From the NCBI RefSeq assembly GCF_023242315.1, contig NZ_JALLIY010000003.1, positions 310,001 through 374,000 on the forward strand: DNA of 64,000 nt. The letters are read 5' to 3'. The notes beneath the pieces were generated by a model. It was not told the DNA's origin, did not search any database, and was given only the letters and a program-made list of their open reading frames with translations. Source of the DNA: Pseudomonas sp. MWU13-2105. Its GTDB lineage: Bacteria; Pseudomonadota; Gammaproteobacteria; Pseudomonadales; Pseudomonadaceae. Positions within the stretch are counted from its first letter, which is position 1. Every line of letters begins with the position of its first letter. Shown piece after piece: positions 1-8,556 of the stretch. The position numbers and the translations under genes were made by a program.

Positions 1-1242
1 GTCGACTTCGCCAAGCTCAATGCCAGCGGCCCCTACGACGTCAACCCGAAAAGCAGCACCAGCCTGCCGCCATTGCTCAACACCCGCGAAGATCGCGGCG
101 ACTCTCTGCGCATCCGCGCCCGGCTGGGCATGAAAGCGGTTATCGCACCGGACTGGACGGCGGGTATCCGCATCGGCACCGGCACCGACAACAACCCGGT
201 CTCGACCACCCAGGCCCTCGGCGGCGGTTTCGCCAAGAAAGACCTCTGGCTCGACCAGGGCTACCTGACCTGGAAATACTCCGATCGCCTGAGCCTGACC
301 GGCGGGCGCATCGCCAACCCGTTCTTCTCCACCGATATGCTCTATTCCTCTGATCTGAACTTCGACGGCGTGGCGGCGATCTTCAACCAGAAACTCAACG
401 CCGACTGGGGGGTGTTCGGCACCGTCGGCGCCTTCCCCATCGAGTACAGCTCCGACACCGCCAGCAGCAATGGCTACGACAAGCAGAAAAGCGCCGACAA
501 GTGGCTGTACGGCCTGCAGGCCGGGGCGACGTGGCAATTCAACCCGCACAACAACCTCAAAGGCGCACTGGCCTATTACCGTTTCGACAGCATCGAGGGC
601 CAGCGCTCCGACGTCTGCCAACCCTGGGCCGGGGACCCGGGCTGCAGCTCCGACGGCACCCGTGCGTCGTTCATGCAGAAGGGCAACACGGTGTTCCTGC
701 TGCGCAACATTGCCCCCAACCCCGCGGCGCCGACCACCACGCCACAACCGCAGTTTGTCGGCCTGGCCTCGCAGTTCAACCTGCTGGACCTGAACCTGGT
801 GCTCGACAGCGACCTGCCGGAAGACTTCAAGCTGCGTAGCCAGGCCGACCTCGTGCATAACCTGGGCTACAACGAAGCTGAAATGAACCGGCGTGCCGAA
901 GGCCAGATCGTCAACAACCTGGACAACAACGGCAATATCCAGAGCGGCGCCAACGCGATGATGGTCCAGTTCACCCTCGGCAATGCCCTGGAACTCAAGC
1001 GCCAGGGCGACTGGAACGTGTTCGGCGGCTACAAGTACATCCAGCCGGATGCCTTGCCCGACGGCTTCAACGATTCGTCTTTCCACCTGGGTGGGACCAA
1101 TGCCAAGGGCTTCTTCCTCGGTGCCAACTACGGCGTGGAGAAGAACGTGATCGCCACCGCGCGCTGGCTCAACTCGGAGGCGGTGTATGGCGCGCCGTTC
1201 GATATCGATGTCATGCAGCTTGAAATCAACACGCGCTTCTAA
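1..1242 (+). CDS. Putative outer-membrane porin, 5' truncated by the window edge
   Basis: The reading frame is open from base 1, so the start codon lies outside; 413 residues are visible. The protein is rich in alternating hydrophobic/polar segments, aromatic residues and Asn/Gly turns, and ends in Asn-Thr-Arg-Phe. A terminal Phe is typical of Gram-negative beta-barrel proteins recognised by the BAM complex. Short segments such as WKYSDRLSLTGGRI and GVFGTVGAFPIEYSSD resemble the 'putative porin' family (Porin_5 type) of pseudomonads, expected in the outer membrane. Its substrate cannot be told. The next gene begins 16 bases downstream on the same strand, so it is probably the first visible member of an envelope operon that ends with a foldase and a regulator. 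The porin fold is fairly sure; the role is unknown. Confidence 0.75.
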   Translation, partial: VDFAKLNASGPYDVNPKSSTSLPPLLNTREDRGDSLRIRARLGMKAVIAPDWTAGIRIGTGTDNNPVSTTQALGGGFAKKDLWLDQGYLTWKYSDRLSLTGGRIANPFFSTDMLYSSDLNFDGVAAIFNQKLNADWGVFGTVGAFPIEYSSDTASSNGYDKQKSADKWLYGLQAGATWQFNPHNNLKGALAYYRFDSIEGQRSDVCQPWAGDPGCSSDGTRASFMQKGNTVFLLRNIAPNPAAPTTTPQPQFVGLASQFNLLDLNLVLDSDLPEDFKLRSQADLVHNLGYNEAEMNRRAEGQIVNNLDNNGNIQSGANAMMVQFTLGNALELKRQGDWNVFGGYKYIQPDALPDGFNDSSFHLGGTNAKGFFLGANYGVEKNVIATARWLNSEAVYGAPFDIDVMQLEINTRF

Positions 1243-1258
1243 GCGCGAGGGAGAACCC

Positions 1259-1906
1259 ATGAACATGCGAGCCCAGGTGCGTTGGTCGACGCTGTTGCTA
1301 TTGGTTGGCGTCGTGCTGGCCGATGGCGCGTGCGCCGAAGGCATGGAGGAGCGCCTGCGCACCCAGTTGCGCAGCACCACCCAGCAACTGCAAGCGCTGC
1401 AGAGCGAACAGGCCCAGGCTGGCGCGGCGCGGATTGCCGCCGAGAACCAGACCAAGGCGGCCCAGGCGCAAATCAAGCAGCTGGAAGCCGAGCTGGCCAA
1501 GGCCAAGGGCTTGAGCGAGCAATTGGCCGGCCAGCAGCAGAACCTGCAGAACCAGGCCCAGGCGTTTGCCGCGGCCAGCAACGAACAGTTGGGCAAGTTC
1601 AAGAAGGCCTATGACGAACTGCTGGTCATGGCCAAGGCCAAGGAGGCCGAGCGCGCGCGCTTGCAGGTGCAACTGAGCGAGCGTGACACACAAGTGCAGC
1701 AATGTTCGGTCAAGAATCAACAGATGTACGCGGTCGCCAAGGAGATCCTCGCCGCCTACGAAAAAATCGATGTGGCCGAGGTGATGAAAATTCGCCAGCC
1801 GTTTGCCGGCGGCGCCCGGGTCAAGTTCGAGGAAATGGCCCAGGTGTTTGGCGACAACCTCTACAAGAACCAGTTCGATGCGACCCACGCATCCCTCAAT
1901 CAATGA
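1259..1906 (+). CDS. Exported coiled-coil protein of unknown function
   Basis: 215 residues. An N-terminal signal peptide is visible: basic start MNMRAQVR, hydrophobic [12 protein letters not shown], and probable cleavage near ACA-EG at about residue 23. Residues 25-140 form a long Gln/Ala/Leu/Glu-rich coiled coil without Pro, followed by a small globular C-terminus with one Cys. ATG 1259 is preferred because GCGAGGGAG lies just upstream and the signal peptide starts there. The gene sits between the porin gene and a YbjN-like gene with gaps of 16 and 20 bases, suggesting an operon. It may act as a periplasmic spacer or chaperone for the porin. That role is inference, and no named family was recognised. 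Confidence 0.7.
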   Translation: MNMRAQVRWSTLLLLVGVVLADGACAEGMEERLRTQLRSTTQQLQALQSEQAQAGAARIAAENQTKAAQAQIKQLEAELAKAKGLSEQLAGQQQNLQNQAQAFAAASNEQLGKFKKAYDELLVMAKAKEAERARLQVQLSERDTQVQQCSVKNQQMYAVAKEILAAYEKIDVAEVMKIRQPFAGGARVKFEEMAQVFGDNLYKNQFDATHASLNQ

Positions 1907-1926
1907 CCCACAAGGAAGAACAACTC

Positions 1927-2412
1927 ATGAGCGAACAACTGATCGAGCACGTGACCCCGGACAGCCTGACCGAGCTACTGCAAGGTGCCGGCTATCGGGT
2001 CAATCGCACCGAGCAGAACGGCATAGTGCAACTGCTCAGCGCCAGCCAGGGCATCGGCTATGCCGTGCGTTTCGGCAATCCGGCGGCCGGCGAGGGCGGT
2101 TATGTCGACTTCACCTACAGCTGTGCCCTGCGAGTACAGGGCGAACTGCCGGCCGGCCTGGCCGAATTGTGGAACGCCTCGCGACGTTTTGCCCGGCTGT
2201 CGGTACAGGGCGAGTTCCTGGTGATGGAAATGGACGTGGTGGTGGCCGCCGGTGTCAGCGCCAACTACCTGCGTGGCAACCTGGAACTCTGGGATCGCCT
2301 GCTGCAGGAATTCATTGTCTACCTGCGTGACTACAGCCAGCAGGCGGCCCGGCTGAGCACGGCTCCGGCGGCGAATGAAGCCGTTGCCGGCACGGAGGAG
2401 GCGGCCCTGTGA
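1927..2412 (+). CDS. YbjN-domain protein (type III secretion chaperone-like fold)
   Basis: 161 residues without a signal peptide. The early motif LTELLQGAGYRVNRTEQNG, then beta-strands (VQLLSASQGIGYAVRFG) and a late helix (LRGNLELWDRLLQEFIVYLRDYS), match the compact YbjN fold, which resembles type III secretion chaperones. The last 20 residues are Ala/Glu-rich and probably disordered. ATG 1927 follows AAGGAAG at good spacing. The stop overlaps the GTG start of the next gene (GTGA, 2409-2412), implying translational coupling. A chaperone-like cytoplasmic protein inside an export/foldase operon suggests handling of a secreted client, which is inference. Family call is moderate; function is unknown. 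Confidence 0.65.
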   Translation: MSEQLIEHVTPDSLTELLQGAGYRVNRTEQNGIVQLLSASQGIGYAVRFGNPAAGEGGYVDFTYSCALRVQGELPAGLAELWNASRRFARLSVQGEFLVMEMDVVVAAGVSANYLRGNLELWDRLLQEFIVYLRDYSQQAARLSTAPAANEAVAGTEEAAL

Positions 2413-3362
2413 AAAAGAGCACTTTCCTGGCCAGCGCCGGGGCGCTGGCCTTGCTCACCGGGGCGGTCGCCCTGGTCATGCGCCCGGGTAACGACCCGGT
2501 GGCCGCGGTGCAGCCGGTGCCGGCCGTGGCGCATGCCACGGCCAACGCAACGGCGGTGGCCCGCCTGGGCAACCAGCAAGTCGACGCCGAGGAACTGAAA
2601 GCGGTGTTTGCGGCCCTGCCGGCGGATGCCCGTGAGCAACTGCGCGGTAATCGTGCGGCCCTGGAAAGCTGGCTGCGCACTCGCCTGGCGGAAAAGGCGC
2701 TGATCGAACAGGCCGATGCCCAGGGCTGGCCGCAGCGCCCGGATATCGAGCAGCAGACCCGCGCCGCCGCCGAGCAGATCGTCTTTCGCAGTTACCTGGC
2801 CTCGGTCAGCCAGGTGCCGGCGGATTACCCCAGCGCCGAGGAACTGCAGCAGGCCTATGACAGCGGCAAGTCTGCCTGGCAGACGCCGCCGCTGTACCGG
2901 GTCAGCCAGATTTTCCTCGCGGTGCCGGATCAGCAGTCGCTGGAAAGCGTGCGCAAACAGGCGCTGGAGTTGAGCCGTCGGGCCCAGGCCGCACCGGGCG
3001 AGTTTGCCGCCCTGGCGGGGCAGTACTCGCAGGATCGCGACAGCGCCAAGCGCGGCGGTGATGCCGGCCTGCAACCCCTGCAGCAACTGCTGCCGGAGGT
3101 GCGTGGCGCGGTGTCCCGGCTCAAGACCGGCGCGGTGGCGGACCCGGTCCAGAGCCCGGCGGGTTTTCATATCGTCAAGCTCAACGAAATGCAGCCGGCA
3201 CGCACCGCGACCCTGGACGAACTACGTGAGCGTCTGCGTGAAGCCTTGCGCAGCCAGCGTCAGGAACAGATTGCCAAGGCTTACCTGGCCGGCATGCTCA
3301 ACACCGCGACCTTGAGTATCGACGGTGCCGCCTTGAACCAGGTGCTGGAAGAAAAACCCTAA
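2409..3362 (+). CDS. Parvulin-type (PpiC/SurA-like) periplasmic foldase, membrane anchored
   Basis: 317 residues from a GTG start that overlaps the upstream stop by four bases. The N-terminus is a short basic stretch and a hydrophobic segment (FLASAGALALLTGAVALVM) with no clear cleavage site, so it is probably an inner-membrane anchor. Residues about 50-130 form a SurA/PrsA-like helical N-domain (RLGNQQVDAEELKAVF). Residues about 155-265 are a parvulin domain, shown by YRVSQIFLAV, GGDAGLQPL and SPAGFHIVKL. In catalytic parvulins the first strand usually carries a His (A-R/S-H-I-L); here that position reads Ser-Gln-Ile-Phe, so isomerase activity may be weak and holdase activity more likely. 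The role is probably folding of the neighbouring porin or another exported client. Confidence 0.8.
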   Translation: MKKSTFLASAGALALLTGAVALVMRPGNDPVAAVQPVPAVAHATANATAVARLGNQQVDAEELKAVFAALPADAREQLRGNRAALESWLRTRLAEKALIEQADAQGWPQRPDIEQQTRAAAEQIVFRSYLASVSQVPADYPSAEELQQAYDSGKSAWQTPPLYRVSQIFLAVPDQQSLESVRKQALELSRRAQAAPGEFAALAGQYSQDRDSAKRGGDAGLQPLQQLLPEVRGAVSRLKTGAVADPVQSPAGFHIVKLNEMQPARTATLDELRERLREALRSQRQEQIAKAYLAGMLNTATLSIDGAALNQVLEEKP

Positions 3363-3423
3363 CAAGAAAGAAATTGCCATTGGATGGTTGGGTGTCCCCG
3401 GATGCCGACAGGGAGTCAGTATT

Positions 3424-4401
3424 ATGTCATTGAATGAACACGCCCCGCGCGCGGGCAGCATGGAGTACCGCAGTTCGGGCGAGCCGAACGAACCCTGGCT
3501 GGCCTTGGCCAGGCTGATCGAACCGCAGATGGCCCAGGCCTTTCTGACCAGCGCCCGCTGCGGCTGCTTCATGCAGGCGGCACGCAGCCTGAATATCAAG
3601 GCAACCCAACTGCGCAAGCAGCTGGCGTTGCTCGAAGCGCGCATCAATCGACCGCTGTTCATGTACGAGGGCAGCGCCCTGATCCTCAGTCGCGACGGCC
3701 AGCAGTTGCAGGCGCAACTGATCGCCCTGGCCCATGAGCGGCGCCTGCCGATCATGGAGCAACCGCTGGTACGCCTGGCGATAGCCGAGTCGATCCTGCA
3801 CGACATTCTCGGGCGCGACCTGATTGCGTTGCTGCGCCGCAATGCCAGTATCCGTTTGGAAATCATCCCGGTGGACAGTGTGATGTCCTTGCAGGCCTTG
3901 AGCGCCGACGTGGTGGTCTGGCTGTGTGGCCCGGACTCGCCGGTCTCGGCACCGAGCTTCGCCATCAGCCCGCCGCGCGCCCTGGCGCGGCTGGATTACC
4001 TGCCGCATATCGCCAAGCGCTATTCGCGGGTGGCGGCGCGCCCGGACACCCTTGCCGACCTCGAAGACTACATGCTGGTGCAATGGCAGCACGACCGCCA
4101 GATCGACGACTTCCGGCAGTGGAACCATCTGGTGGAGCAGCGCCTGGCGGGAGTGGTCCAGGTGCACGCCTATGAGCTGATGCTGGAAATGATCCGTTGC
4201 AGCGCCTGCATCGGCTTGTTGCCTTGCTATATCACCCGTTTCGATCGTGGGCTGGTGGCGCTGCCGGGCTTGTTCGAGGAACCCATGCAGCGTCGGGCCT
4301 GGCTGGCGACCCGCCGTGAGGCCGAGGGCAGGGAAGAGGTGCAGCTGATCGTCGATCTGGTGTTGGGCACGTTCAGGGAGCGGCGGGAGTGGTTTGAGTA
4401 G
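3424..4401 (+). CDS. LysR-like transcriptional regulator
   Basis: 325 residues. Residues about 35-100 look like a divergent LysR winged helix-turn-helix (FLTSARCGCFMQAARSLN, then TQLRKQLALLEARIN and a conserved-looking RPLF). The remainder is an alpha/beta effector-binding domain of two Rossmann-like lobes (IRLEIIPVDSVMSLQALSADVVVWLCG). The N-terminal 25 residues before the HTH are longer than usual. The chosen ATG follows GACAGGGAGTC. It lies 61 bases after the foldase gene on the same strand and probably regulates the envelope operon. A small hairpin with a T-run lies 40 bases beyond its stop. From memory, P. aeruginosa has a comparable PpiC-plus-LysR arrangement near its PdtA/PdtB-TonB cluster; that parallel is unverified. 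Confidence 0.7.
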   Translation: MSLNEHAPRAGSMEYRSSGEPNEPWLALARLIEPQMAQAFLTSARCGCFMQAARSLNIKATQLRKQLALLEARINRPLFMYEGSALILSRDGQQLQAQLIALAHERRLPIMEQPLVRLAIAESILHDILGRDLIALLRRNASIRLEIIPVDSVMSLQALSADVVVWLCGPDSPVSAPSFAISPPRALARLDYLPHIAKRYSRVAARPDTLADLEDYMLVQWQHDRQIDDFRQWNHLVEQRLAGVVQVHAYELMLEMIRCSACIGLLPCYITRFDRGLVALPGLFEEPMQRRAWLATRREAEGREEVQLIVDLVLGTFRERREWFE

Positions 4402-4732
4402 CGACGATACCGGCTCATATGTTTGAGACTTGGAATGAATAGCCAAAATATTGGCTTTTTTGATGGCGTGGTTAAAAAATATAAAATTCATCGACATATT
4501 CTTGACGATGTCAGCTTGATATCCCACTATGGCGTCCTTGAGTGATTGACTTTACTCATGTTTTTTTGACGCCAGCGTTCTGAAGGCTCTCCATGAAAAG
4601 GCGACACAGTCCTTAAAAGAGAGCGGGTGGGGCAGGAAAGATCGGTCATCAAGGCGAATTGCCGTGGCTCCTTTCCAGCACTGCCAGCTTCAGGCGATGA
4701 AGATTGCGCCACATTTTCTCTTGGGATGATTT
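4402..4732. other. Intergenic region upstream of the pel locus
   Basis: 331 bases, clearly AT-richer than the flanks. It holds the terminator of the regulator gene (4441-4461), an AT tract around 4470-4495, and TTGAC-type half sites at 4502-4506 and 4546-4550. An imperfect inverted repeat (TGAGT...ACTCA) lies at 4539-4558. It must carry the promoter for pelX and possibly the whole pel operon. No convincing -35/-10 pair or full FleQ box could be assigned by eye. Confidence 0.5.
4441..4461 (+). terminator. Rho-independent terminator after the LysR-like gene
   Basis: AGCCAA and TTGGCT arms (4441-4446 and 4451-4456) flank an AATA loop and run directly into T-rich sequence (4455-4461). The stem is only 6 bp, so efficiency is uncertain, but the position 40 bases after the regulator stop and before the pel promoter region fits a boundary element. 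Confidence 0.6.
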
Positions 4733-5665
4733 ATGTCTACCGAACGGATACTGGTAACAGGGGGCGCTGGCTTCATTGGCTCTCATCTTGTGGATGCGTT
4801 ATTGGCCAAAGGCCATACCGTTCGGGTCCTGGACGATCTGTCCAGCGGTAAGGTGAGTAACCTGCCGATGAATAATGCCTCCCTGAAGCTGGTGGTGGGG
4901 GATGTCGCCGATGCCGTCATCCTGGCTGAAGCCATGCAAGGTTGCAGCGCGGTGGTGCATCTGGCCGCCGTGGCCTCGGTCCAGGCCTCGGTCGAAGACC
5001 CGGTGCGCACCCACCAGAGCAATTTCATCGGCACCCTGCGGGTCTGCGAGGCGATGCTCGCCGCCGGTATCCGGCGTGTGGTGTTTGCCTCCAGCGCGGC
5101 GGTGTATGGCAATAACGGGGAGGGCACCGCGATTGCCGAAGACACACCCAAATCCCCCCTGACGCCCTATGCGGCGGACAAGCTCGCCAGCGAGCACTAC
5201 CTGGATTTCTATCGCCGCCAGCATGGGCTGGAACCGGTGATCCTGCGCTTCTTCAATATCTTCGGGCCGCGCCAGGACCCGTCCTCGCCGTACTCCGGGG
5301 TCATCAGCATTTTCAGCGAGCGGGCGAAAACCGCGCGGCCGATCACAGTGTTCGGTGACGGTGGGCAAACCCGCGATTTCGTCTATGTCGAGGACCTGGT
5401 GAAGATCCTTGTCCAGGGCCTCGAACGTGCGCAGCCTACCGCCGATGCCACTAATGTCGGGCTCGGTGGCGTGACCACGCTCAATGACCTGATTGCCGCC
5501 CTGGAGCAGATCAGCGGCAAGCCCCTGAACCTGAGCCATGGCCCGGCCCGCTCCGGAGACATCCGGCATTCCAAGGCGGACAACCGCCGTTTATGCGAGC
5601 GCTTTGAGCTAGGGGCGTCGATCCCCATTGCCGAAGGTTTGGCCCGCCTCTATCACAGTCTTTAG
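4733..5665 (+). CDS. pelX: PelX, UDP-GlcNAc C4-epimerase-type extended SDR of the pel locus
   Basis: 310 residues, the usual length of GalE-like epimerases. The N-terminal Rossmann motif GGAGFIGSHL binds NAD. A catalytic-type Ser region (ASSAAVYG) and Tyr-x-x-x-Lys (YAADK, about residue 147) follow, with RFFNIFGPRQDPSSPYSG and VEDLV typical of UDP-sugar epimerases. It is expected to interconvert UDP-GlcNAc and UDP-GalNAc in the cytoplasm, supplying GalNAc for Pel. PelX was characterised with this activity in P. protegens, where it also precedes pelA; P. aeruginosa lacks it in the operon. GGGATGA lies just upstream of the ATG. An 80-base gap with a strong palindrome separates it from pelA. The assignment relies on family plus position. 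Confidence 0.88.
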   Translation: MSTERILVTGGAGFIGSHLVDALLAKGHTVRVLDDLSSGKVSNLPMNNASLKLVVGDVADAVILAEAMQGCSAVVHLAAVASVQASVEDPVRTHQSNFIGTLRVCEAMLAAGIRRVVFASSAAVYGNNGEGTAIAEDTPKSPLTPYAADKLASEHYLDFYRRQHGLEPVILRFFNIFGPRQDPSSPYSGVISIFSERAKTARPITVFGDGGQTRDFVYVEDLVKILVQGLERAQPTADATNVGLGGVTTLNDLIAALEQISGKPLNLSHGPARSGDIRHSKADNRRLCERFELGASIPIAEGLARLYHSL

Positions 5666-5680
5666 TTCCATCGCCTTGCA

Positions 5681-5702
5681 GGCGCCACGCATGCGTGGCG
5701 CC
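5681..5702. repeat. Perfect 22-bp palindrome between pelX and pelA
   Basis: GGCGCCACGC and GCGTGGCGCC are exact reverse complements separated only by the central AT, which is itself palindromic. It lies 16 bases after the pelX stop and 43 bases before the pelA start, with no T-run after it. As RNA it would form a very stable hairpin, so it may be a partial terminator, an RNA-stability element separating pelX from pelA expression, or a protein-binding site. Confidence 0.7.
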
Positions 5703-5745
5703 GGTAGTCTAATGTTGCACGAATTGATCTACTAAAGAGTGAGTT

Positions 5746-8556
5746 ATGCAAATCGAGTTTCCCAGGGCGCGCGTCTACAGAATGGTACGGCGTCTGTTTA
5801 CCGCGTTGGCATTGTGTGTAACGAATTCAGCGGTACAGGCTGCTCCGGCGGCTCCCGCCAGCGTCGGATTCTGGTACGCCGAGCGGCCGCCGTTGCAGGA
5901 GTTGGCGCAGTTCGAATGGGCCGTGGTCGAACCCGGCCATATGACCAGCGCCGATGTCGTCACCTTGCGCAAACTCGGTAGCCAGCCATTCGCCTACTTG
6001 TCGGTGGGTGAGTTCGACGGCGACCGTGCCGCCCTGGACAAGGAAGCCCTGACACCGGGCGCGAGCGCCATCCGTAACAAGGCCTGGGACAGCCAGGTCA
6101 TGGACATCGCCACGCCGGCCTGGCGCGAACATCTGTTCAGGCGCGCCAAGGCGTTGCAGGAACAGGGTTATGCCGGCCTGTTCCTCGATACCCTCGACAG
6201 CTTTCAATTACTTCCCGAAGCCAACCGCGAACCGCAGCGCAAGGCGCTGGCAGCGTTTCTGCGCGAGCTGCATCGTCGCCAGCCGGACCTCAAGCTGTTC
6301 TTCAATCGTGGCTTCGAGGTACTGGCCGAGCTCGATGACGTAGCCGCGGCCGTGGCCGTCGAATCGATCCATGCCGGCTGGGATGCTTCGGCCAAGCGTT
6401 ATCGCCCGGTGTCCGAGTCCGACCGCAACTGGCTTGAAGGTGAACTCAAACCGCTGCGGGCGCGGAATATCCCGCTGGTGGCCATCGACTACCTGCCGCC
6501 CACGCGGCGTGAAGAAGCCCGCAAACTGGTCCGTCAGTTGAGCCAGGAAGGCTTTATCCCGGTGGTCACGACCCCGGACCTCAACGCCATCAGCATGAGC
6601 CGCGTGGAAGTGCAGCCACGACGTATCGCCATGCTCTATGACCCGCGTGAAGGTGAACTCTATGATCATGCCGGCCACCGGATGCTCGGTGGCCTGCTGG
6701 AATACCTGGGTTATCGGGTGGATTACCTGCCGGTCGACGACAGCTTGCCGTCCTACAGCTTCGCCGGTTTGTACGCCGGGGTGGTGGTGTGGATGACCAG
6801 CGGCCCGCCGCAAGACAGCCGTGCCTTTTATAGCTGGATCGGCAAGCGCCTGGACGAACAGGTCCCCCTGGCGATCATGGCCGGCCTGCCGATCGAAGAT
6901 CGCGCGCTGCTCAAGCGCCTGGGCCTGAACCTCGCCGCTCCGGGGGCTCGCGATAGCTTGCAGGTGCTCAGCCAGGACAAGGCGCTGCTCGGCGCCTTTG
7001 AAGCGCCAGTGGTCCCGCGCAGCCGCGAGTTGACCCGGGTGACGCTGCTGCCCGGCGGACCGCAACCGGCCTTGTTGCTGGGTGACGGCAAGGGCGGCAA
7101 GTTCGCCCCCGTGGTCACCGGCGACTGGGGCGGCATGGCCCTGGCACCCTATGTCGTGGAAGCCAACGTCGAACGGACCCGCTGGATTCTCGATCCGTTC
7201 GCGTTCATCCAGAAAGCCCTGCGCCTGCCGGCCCAGCCACGTCCGGACAGCACCACCGAAAACGGTCGGCGGATCGCCACGGTACATATCGATGGCGACG
7301 GCTTCCCGTCCCACGCCGAAGTGCGCGGCACGCCGTATTCCGGGCGCCAGGTGCTGGCCGACTACATTCGTCCCAACCCGTTCCTGACCTCCGTGTCGAT
7401 CATCGAAGGCGAGATCGGGCCCAAGGGCATGTCGCCCTTCCTGGCCCGGGAGCTGGAGCCGATTGCCCAGGAGATCTTTGCCGATCCCAAGGTCGAAGTG
7501 GCTACCCACACCTACAGCCATCCGTTCTATATGCAGCCGGACAAGGCCAAGCAGGACGAAGATTTTCATGCCGAATACGGCCTGCGCCTGAATATCCCGG
7601 GCTACAAGACCCTCGACTACCAGCGCGAGATCGTCGGCTCGCGGGACTACATCAATAGCCGCCTGACCACGGCGAAAAAGCCGGTGAAGATGATCTTCTG
7701 GCCGGGTGATGCGTTGCCAAGCGCGGAAACCATCAAGCTGGCCTATGACGCCGGGCTGAAGAACGTCAACGGCGGCCAGACCATCCTGACCAAGACCAAT
7801 CCGTCGCTGACCGGCCTGTATCCGCTGTTGCGGCCCACCGCCGGCGGCTTGCAGTACTACGCGCCGGTGATCAACGAGAATATGTACACCAACCTGTGGA
7901 AGGGCCCGTATTACGGTTTTCGCGATGTGATTGATACTTTCGAGTTGACCGACAGCCCACGGCGCCTGCGCGGCATTCATTTGTATTACCACTTCTATTC
8001 GGGGACCAAGCAGGCATCGATCAAGGCCATGACCGAGATCTACCAGTTCATGCGCGGCCAGCAGCCGATGTCGTTATGGATGAGCGATTACCTGGATCGG
8101 CTTCACGGTCTGTACCAGGCCAGCCTGGCCCGCACCGACGCGGGTGACTGGCAGGTGCGCGGGATGGATGGCTTGCGCACCCTGCGCCTGGATCCGGCCC
8201 TCGGTTGGCCGGACCTCGGCCGCTCCCAGGGCGTGGCCGGTGTCCGTGACCTGCCCCAGGGCCGTTATGTGGCGCTGAGTAGCGACCGCGCGCTGCTGGC
8301 CCTGCGCCCGGAGCGTGATCCGCGCCCGGCGCTGGAGTTGGCGAATATCCCCTTGCTTGACTGGCGGTATGTGAATGACCGGCAGGTGACCTTCGCCTTC
8401 GCTGGCGAATTCAACCTGGAGTTTTCGGTACGCGCGGCCGGCGCCTGCCGGGTCGAGGTTGCCGGGCAGCGTTACGCGGGCCGGGCCGAACAAGGCCTGT
8501 GGCATTTCCAACTTCCGCTGAAGCAGGTGAGTGATGCCCAACTCCTCTGCAACTAA
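5746..8556 (+). CDS. pelA: PelA, periplasmic Pel hydrolase/deacetylase
   Basis: 936 residues, close to the P. aeruginosa homologue. The signal peptide covers about residues 1-32 (RRLFTALALCVTNSAVQA). Residues about 38-300 are the glycoside hydrolase domain (GH166 type), with FLDTLDSF near 147-153 and a candidate catalytic Glu at 206 in VAVESIHAGWD. The middle carries an alpha/beta domain. Residues about 505-780 form the CE4-like deacetylase: HIDGDGF (514-520, metal Asp516) and THTYSHPF (His588 and His592), offset by 12 from the P. aeruginosa metal ligands D528, H600 and H604. The enzyme partially deacetylates and trims Pel in the periplasm before export. It overlaps pelB. AAAGAGTGAG precedes the ATG. 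Confidence 0.96.
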   Translation: MQIEFPRARVYRMVRRLFTALALCVTNSAVQAAPAAPASVGFWYAERPPLQELAQFEWAVVEPGHMTSADVVTLRKLGSQPFAYLSVGEFDGDRAALDKEALTPGASAIRNKAWDSQVMDIATPAWREHLFRRAKALQEQGYAGLFLDTLDSFQLLPEANREPQRKALAAFLRELHRRQPDLKLFFNRGFEVLAELDDVAAAVAVESIHAGWDASAKRYRPVSESDRNWLEGELKPLRARNIPLVAIDYLPPTRREEARKLVRQLSQEGFIPVVTTPDLNAISMSRVEVQPRRIAMLYDPREGELYDHAGHRMLGGLLEYLGYRVDYLPVDDSLPSYSFAGLYAGVVVWMTSGPPQDSRAFYSWIGKRLDEQVPLAIMAGLPIEDRALLKRLGLNLAAPGARDSLQVLSQDKALLGAFEAPVVPRSRELTRVTLLPGGPQPALLLGDGKGGKFAPVVTGDWGGMALAPYVVEANVERTRWILDPFAFIQKALRLPAQPRPDSTTENGRRIATVHIDGDGFPSHAEVRGTPYSGRQVLADYIRPNPFLTSVSIIEGEIGPKGMSPFLARELEPIAQEIFADPKVEVATHTYSHPFYMQPDKAKQDEDFHAEYGLRLNIPGYKTLDYQREIVGSRDYINSRLTTAKKPVKMIFWPGDALPSAETIKLAYDAGLKNVNGGQTILTKTNPSLTGLYPLLRPTAGGLQYYAPVINENMYTNLWKGPYYGFRDVIDTFELTDSPRRLRGIHLYYHFYSGTKQASIKAMTEIYQFMRGQQPMSLWMSDYLDRLHGLYQASLARTDAGDWQVRGMDGLRTLRLDPALGWPDLGRSQGVAGVRDLPQGRYVALSSDRALLALRPERDPRPALELANIPLLDWRYVNDRQVTFAFAGEFNLEFSVRAAGACRVEVAGQRYAGRAEQGLWHFQLPLKQVSDAQLLCN

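Noticed and set aside
4402..4732. FleQ or AmrZ binding site upstream of pelX
   Set aside because: Only TTGAC half sites were seen; no full match to the FleQ consensus could be supported by eye.
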